DNA from: Fremontodendron californicum
Taxonomy: Eukaryota > Streptophyta > Magnoliopsida > Malvales > Malvaceae
Assembly: GCA_030761205.1 (NCBI GenBank)
Contig: JAULJL010000005.1
Span: 10,751,501-10,815,500 of the forward strand
Reading direction: 5' to 3'
DNA: 64,000 bases
The translations under genes and the position numbers were made by a program. The notes under the pieces were generated by a model. The model was not told the origin of the DNA and did not search any database. It was given only the letters and a program-made list of their open reading frames with translations. Below, in pieces: positions 60,263 through 64,000 of the stretch. Within the stretch, counting starts at the first letter, position 1. The number at the start of each line of letters is the position of its first letter.

Positions 60263-61862
60263 GTCTTTTTTCATCCTAATATAGCTATTTTTTTTTTTAA
60301 TTCTCAAAATACTGCTATTTTTCTTTTAAGTACCAAAATTCGATTTTTTTCAACTAGTTGATAAATTGCCATGGCTCATGGCGATTTCCCAACGGTAATT
60401 TTTTTTTATTTTTAAAACTAAGTTGAAAAATTATTATGGGCCATGGCGATTTTCTAACAAAATTTTTTAAAAAATTTGAATTTTTACTATGGAAAATCGC
60501 CACCCATGGTGGCGATTTCCCACCTTTTTAATTATTAAATAATAAATTTAAAATAAAAATTATATAATTTATAATTTTAAAAAATAAAAATAAAAATTTA
60601 ATAATTTTTATATATAATTTTTATCCCATGGTGGTAAGCCCGGCTCGGTAAACCCGAATTGTATTTATAAAATTTATAAAATTGTTATTATTTAAATTTT
60701 ACAATTTATTATTATTTTTTTAAATTATAAATTATATAATTTTTATTTTCGGGTTTAGGCAAAGGAAATAAAAAAAATCCGGGCCTTAGCTCAGCTCGGT
60801 AAGCCATGGAGATTTCCCTTGATCATTTATAAAAAAAAAAAAATTATATTTTAAGAAGGAAATAAATTCATCATTTATGAAAATTCATATTTTACCGGGC
60901 TGAGCTGAGGCCCAAAATTATTTTATTTCCTTTTCCCAAGCCCGAAAATAAAAATTATATAATTTATAATTTAAAAAAATTAATAAATTAATAAATTGTA
61001 AAATTTAAATAAAAATTTAAATAATAACAATTTTTGAAAATTATATAAATACTATCCGGGTTTATCGAGTCGGGCTTACCACCATGGGATAAAAATTATA
61101 TATAAAAAATATATATTTTTTATTTTTTAAAATTATAAATTATTTAAATTTTATTATTTAATAATTAATTTTTTTTTTTAAATGTGGAAAATCGCCACCC
61201 ATGGTGGCGATTTCCCATAGTAAAAATTTAAATTTAAGTTAGGAAATTGCCATAGCTTATGGCCATTTCCCATCTTAGTTTTTTATAAAAAAAAAATTAA
61301 AATTTACCTTTGGAAAGTCACCATGAGCCATGACAATTTTTCAACTGGTTAAAAAAGCGAATTTTGGTACTTAAAAGAAAAGTAGTGGTATTTTGAGAAT
61401 TTAAAAAAAATAGCTATATTAAGATTGTTAAACCCAATAAACCTTCTAAGCCCAATGGACCCTAGCTAATCATCAAGCTCAACAAATCCTCCACTACGGG
61501 GCTCAAGAGGGTGAGTTCGTCAAGACTGAGCTTGCCAGACCTGAGTCACTAAGTGGTCGCCACCGTTGGGCGACCCCAACGCTCATAACTTCAAAGAACC
61601 ACGTGGCTCACCTGACAGCCATCCTACCTATCACATCGCTGCTTATCACGTCGGAACCCACTTGAGACTCCAACCCACTTGTCTTTAGTCAAACCCCGAT
61701 CCGTCAGAGAATATTATAAATAGGCTTCTCAGGATCAACTAATTTCCTCTAGACACTCTTAAACATCAAAAATCCTACCTTGTTGCTCTACTTCCTTTTC
61801 CCTCTCGGCCTTAGAATATTTAACACCAAAAATACCATCAACAAAGATTAAAAAAAAAAGTC
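60263..61862. mobile_element. Large foldback element (probable non-autonomous MULE) with nested solo LTR
   Basis: Flanks GAGAGGACAAG (60252-60262) and GAGAGGAAAAG (61863-61873) are an 11-bp target duplication with one mismatch. The element is one long inverted repeat centred near 60850: AATATAGCT tips, GTACCAAAATTCG and CGAATTTTGGTAC, AATCGCCACCCATGGTGGCG on both sides, and GTAAGCCCGGCTCGG against GAGTCGGGCTTACC. It shares AATATAGC in its tip and the AAATCGCCA palindrome with the MULE at 2943-8174. No ORF. A solo LTR (61426-61844) lies in the right arm. Confidence 0.8.
61426..61844 (+). repeat. Solo LTR, 419 bp, inside the foldback element
   Basis: Starts TGTTAAACCC and ends ACCATCAACA, with a perfect 5-bp target duplication AAGAT (61421-61425 and 61845-61849). 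A TATA-like TATAAATAGG lies near 61715 as expected for LTR U3/R. It is GC-richer than its surroundings. No internal region. Confidence 0.92.
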
Positions 61863-62076
61863 GAGAGGAAAAGGGGAGAAAGAAATGGTGTAATTATTGT
61901 TGTCCTTGGATTTACTTAAAAGAATGAAAGATAAAACGGATTGTTTGGTTGAAATATACAAGAAAATTTTTTTACTATAAAGATTTTATCTGATCTGACT
62001 TAAATGTACAGTTTTAGAATAGGGTAATTTACTATATGAAAATGTAAGAATTTGAATCCCTCTCCACTAACTCCCA

Positions 62077-62080
<4 letters not shown>

Positions 62081-62148
<68 letters not shown>
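62081..62148. repeat. (AT)n microsatellite, 68 bp
   Basis: Uninterrupted TA dinucleotide run; the ORF that reads across it is an artefact. Confidence 0.97.
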
Positions 62149-62150
<2 letters not shown>

Positions 62151-62559
62151 ATTGGGTGATAGAATAGAGGTAACAGGTGTCCATAGATCGGGTTGAATCA
62201 TGTTTAAATAGCAAAAATTTGTTTGCCCAAGTTTTATTTTGTCTGAAAATCCGTTTTATTATTTGAAATATATTAAAATATTATTTTTATATTAATATTT
62301 ATATATTTTATAATTAAATAAAAAATTATTAATTAAATATTAATTGGAATTGGAACAAATTGGATCGAATTATAAAAATTTTATCTCAAATCTGATCCAA
62401 TTCAAATAAAATTTATCAAATCAAATAAGTAATTTAGTTCATGAACAGATATAGTGATAAATCATTATCTACTAATATTTTTTTTGAGTCCTAAGGACTC
62501 AAGAGTCTTTTTAGAAATGTTTTAGGGACAATTTTGTCCTTTACAACATAAAAACATCT

Positions 62560-64000
62560 AATGGTTTTTTTTTTTTTTTTTTTATTTTAAATGATATATT
62601 TAAAAGGGTGGGTTTGCACTATAATTTACAGATTGATTTAAGATATGTACCCGGCCCATTCGAAAAAAAATTAAAAAAGAAATTTATTTTTAGTTTATTT
62701 TAGTTTTTAATTTTATTTTTAAATGATGTATTTAAAGGGGTTGGTTCGCGCGTTGACTCGTGGGTCGATTTAAGATCCGTACCAGATCCACAAGAATTTT
62801 TTTTTTTAAAAAATAATTATTTTATTAATTAATTTTTTTATTTATTTTTAAATGATGTATTTAAAGTGGTTGGTTCGTGCGTTGACTCGTGGGTCAATTT
62901 AGGATCCATACCCGATCCACACAGAAAAAAGGTTAAAAAAAATATATTTTATTAATTTATTTTTCACTTTATTTTTAAATAATATAGTTAAGGGGTTGGT
63001 CCACACATTAATTTGCGAATCAATTTAGGATCCATACCCAACCCGCACGGGAAAAAAAGTTGAAAGAAAAATCTTATTTTATTAATTAGTTTTTTATTTA
63101 ATTATAAATAATATATTTAAAAAAGTTAGTCTGCATGTTGACTCGCGGGCAGATTTAGGATCCGTACCCAGCCGGCTCGGGAAAAAAGTTAGAAAAAAAA
63201 AATAAATAAATTTTATTTTTTATTTTTATTTTCCTTTCAAATGATGTATTTAAAGGGACTGGTCCGCATATTGACTCGCGAGTCGGTTTTGGATCTGTAT
63301 CCAACCCGCACGGTAAAAAAGTTAAAAAAATTTATTTATTTATTTTATTTTTAAATGATGCATTTAAAGAGGTTGTTCCGCACGTTTACTCGCAGATCGA
63401 TTTAGGATCCGTACTCGACTTACTCGGAAAAAAACTTTAAAATGAAATTTATTTTTATTAATTATTTTTTATTTTTAAATGATGTATCTAAAGGGTTGGT
63501 CTGCACGTTTACTCGTGGATAGATTTAGGATCCGTACGCGACTCGCTAAAGAAAAAAAAAAGTTAAAATAAGAAATTTATTTTATTATTACTTTTATTTT
63601 ATTTTTACATAATGTATTTAAAGGGTTGGCCCACACGTTCACCCGCGAGTCGATTTAGGATCCGTACTCGATCCGCTTGAAAATAATTATAAAAAATTTA
63701 TTTTATTAATATTTTTAGTTTTTTTATTTTATTTTATTTTATTTTTAAATAATGTATTTAAAGGGGGTTAGTCCGTACGTTTACTCGCGGATTGATTTAG
63801 TATCTGTACCCGACCCACTCGAGGAAAAAGTTAAAAAATAAATTTATTTTATTAATAATTTTTATTTTAAATGATTTATTTTAAAGGGTTAGTCCACACG
63901 TTGACTCGCAGGTCGATTTAGGATCCGTACCTTACCCGTTAGGGGAAAAAGTAAAAACAATTATTTTAATTTTAAAAGATGAATTTAAAGTGGTTGATTT
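62560..64000. repeat. ~125-bp tandem (satellite-like) array, about 11-12 copies, runs off the right edge
   Basis: Each unit has AAATGATGTATTTAAAGGG, then GGTCCGCACGTTGACTCGCG, then GATTTAGGATCCGTACCC, then a short A-rich stretch and AT-rich spacer. Unit starts lie near 62588, 62721, 62850, 62977, 63107, 63238, 63352, 63477, 63607, 63746, 63868 and 63975, a spacing of about 107-139 bp. Copies are diverged. Two related copies sit at 30118-31560. Confidence 0.9.

Larger units (their letters stand above)
60200..62470. repeat. Duplicated block, copy C (interrupted)
   Basis: AAAGAAAGAAATAAAAATG near 60230, then after the foldback insertion GAAAGAAATGGTGTAATTAT and AAGAATGAAAGATAAAACGG near 61880-61940 match blocks A and B in order. 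The block fades in AT-rich repeats after about 62150. Confidence 0.65.

Noticed and set aside
62032..62214. ORF of 60 aa
   Set aside because: Mostly a translated (AT)n run.
62560..64000. Regularly spaced repeats as a CRISPR or LTR
   Set aside because: Units are diverged head-to-tail copies of about 125 bp including the spacer; this is a satellite-like array.

Overview
The window is AT-rich nuclear DNA of a flowering plant, most likely a eudicot. The signs are spliced genes with GT/AG introns, a plastid-type transit peptide, plant F-box/FBA proteins, MuDR, CACTA, hAT and L1-type elements, tRNA-derived SINEs and dense MITEs. I could not fix the species. I see no rRNA gene, functional tRNA gene, CRISPR array or viral gene.

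Layout. 1-2.9 kb: edge of an L1-type LINE (RRM-like domain), then AT-rich DNA. 2.9-8.2 kb: a complete MuDR-type MULE with long TIRs, a 10-bp target duplication, a two-exon transposase gene and a 97-bp tandem array upstream of that gene. 8.2-10.9 kb: MITEs and degenerate repeats. 11-11.5 kb: a receptor-like kinase pseudogene split by a MITE. 12.7-17.5 kb (minus): a four-exon gene for a plastid-type membrane protein, broken by a frameshift and a stop in exon 3. 19.3-23.2 kb (minus): an apparently intact four-exon gene for a predicted organelle membrane zinc-ribbon protein. Seven copies of one small MITE family lie between 11 and 22 kb, mostly in the introns of these genes. 23.4-31.5 kb: LINE fragments in opposite orientation separated by an LTR, then a solo LTR set in a ~125-bp tandem repeat. 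31.5-39.7 kb: AT-rich repeats, a SINE and MITEs.

39.7-64 kb is built by duplication. Two F-box genes (39.7-40.8 and 58.3-59.5 kb, both minus) lie in ~2-kb homologous blocks, and another block recurs at about 47.6-50.1, 53.9-55.2 and 60.2-62.5 kb. Later insertions differ between the copies: a SINE, a CACTA element carrying pieces of a VPS35 (retromer) gene, a large Copia-type LTR, and a foldback element that contains a solo LTR. The window ends in a ~125-bp tandem array.

The genes do not form a pathway. The host genes that look expressible are the zinc-ribbon membrane protein and the two F-box proteins; the MULE transposase is the only mobile-element gene that looks complete. Most of the rest is transposon-driven structure, and nested insertions with readable target duplications give a relative history.
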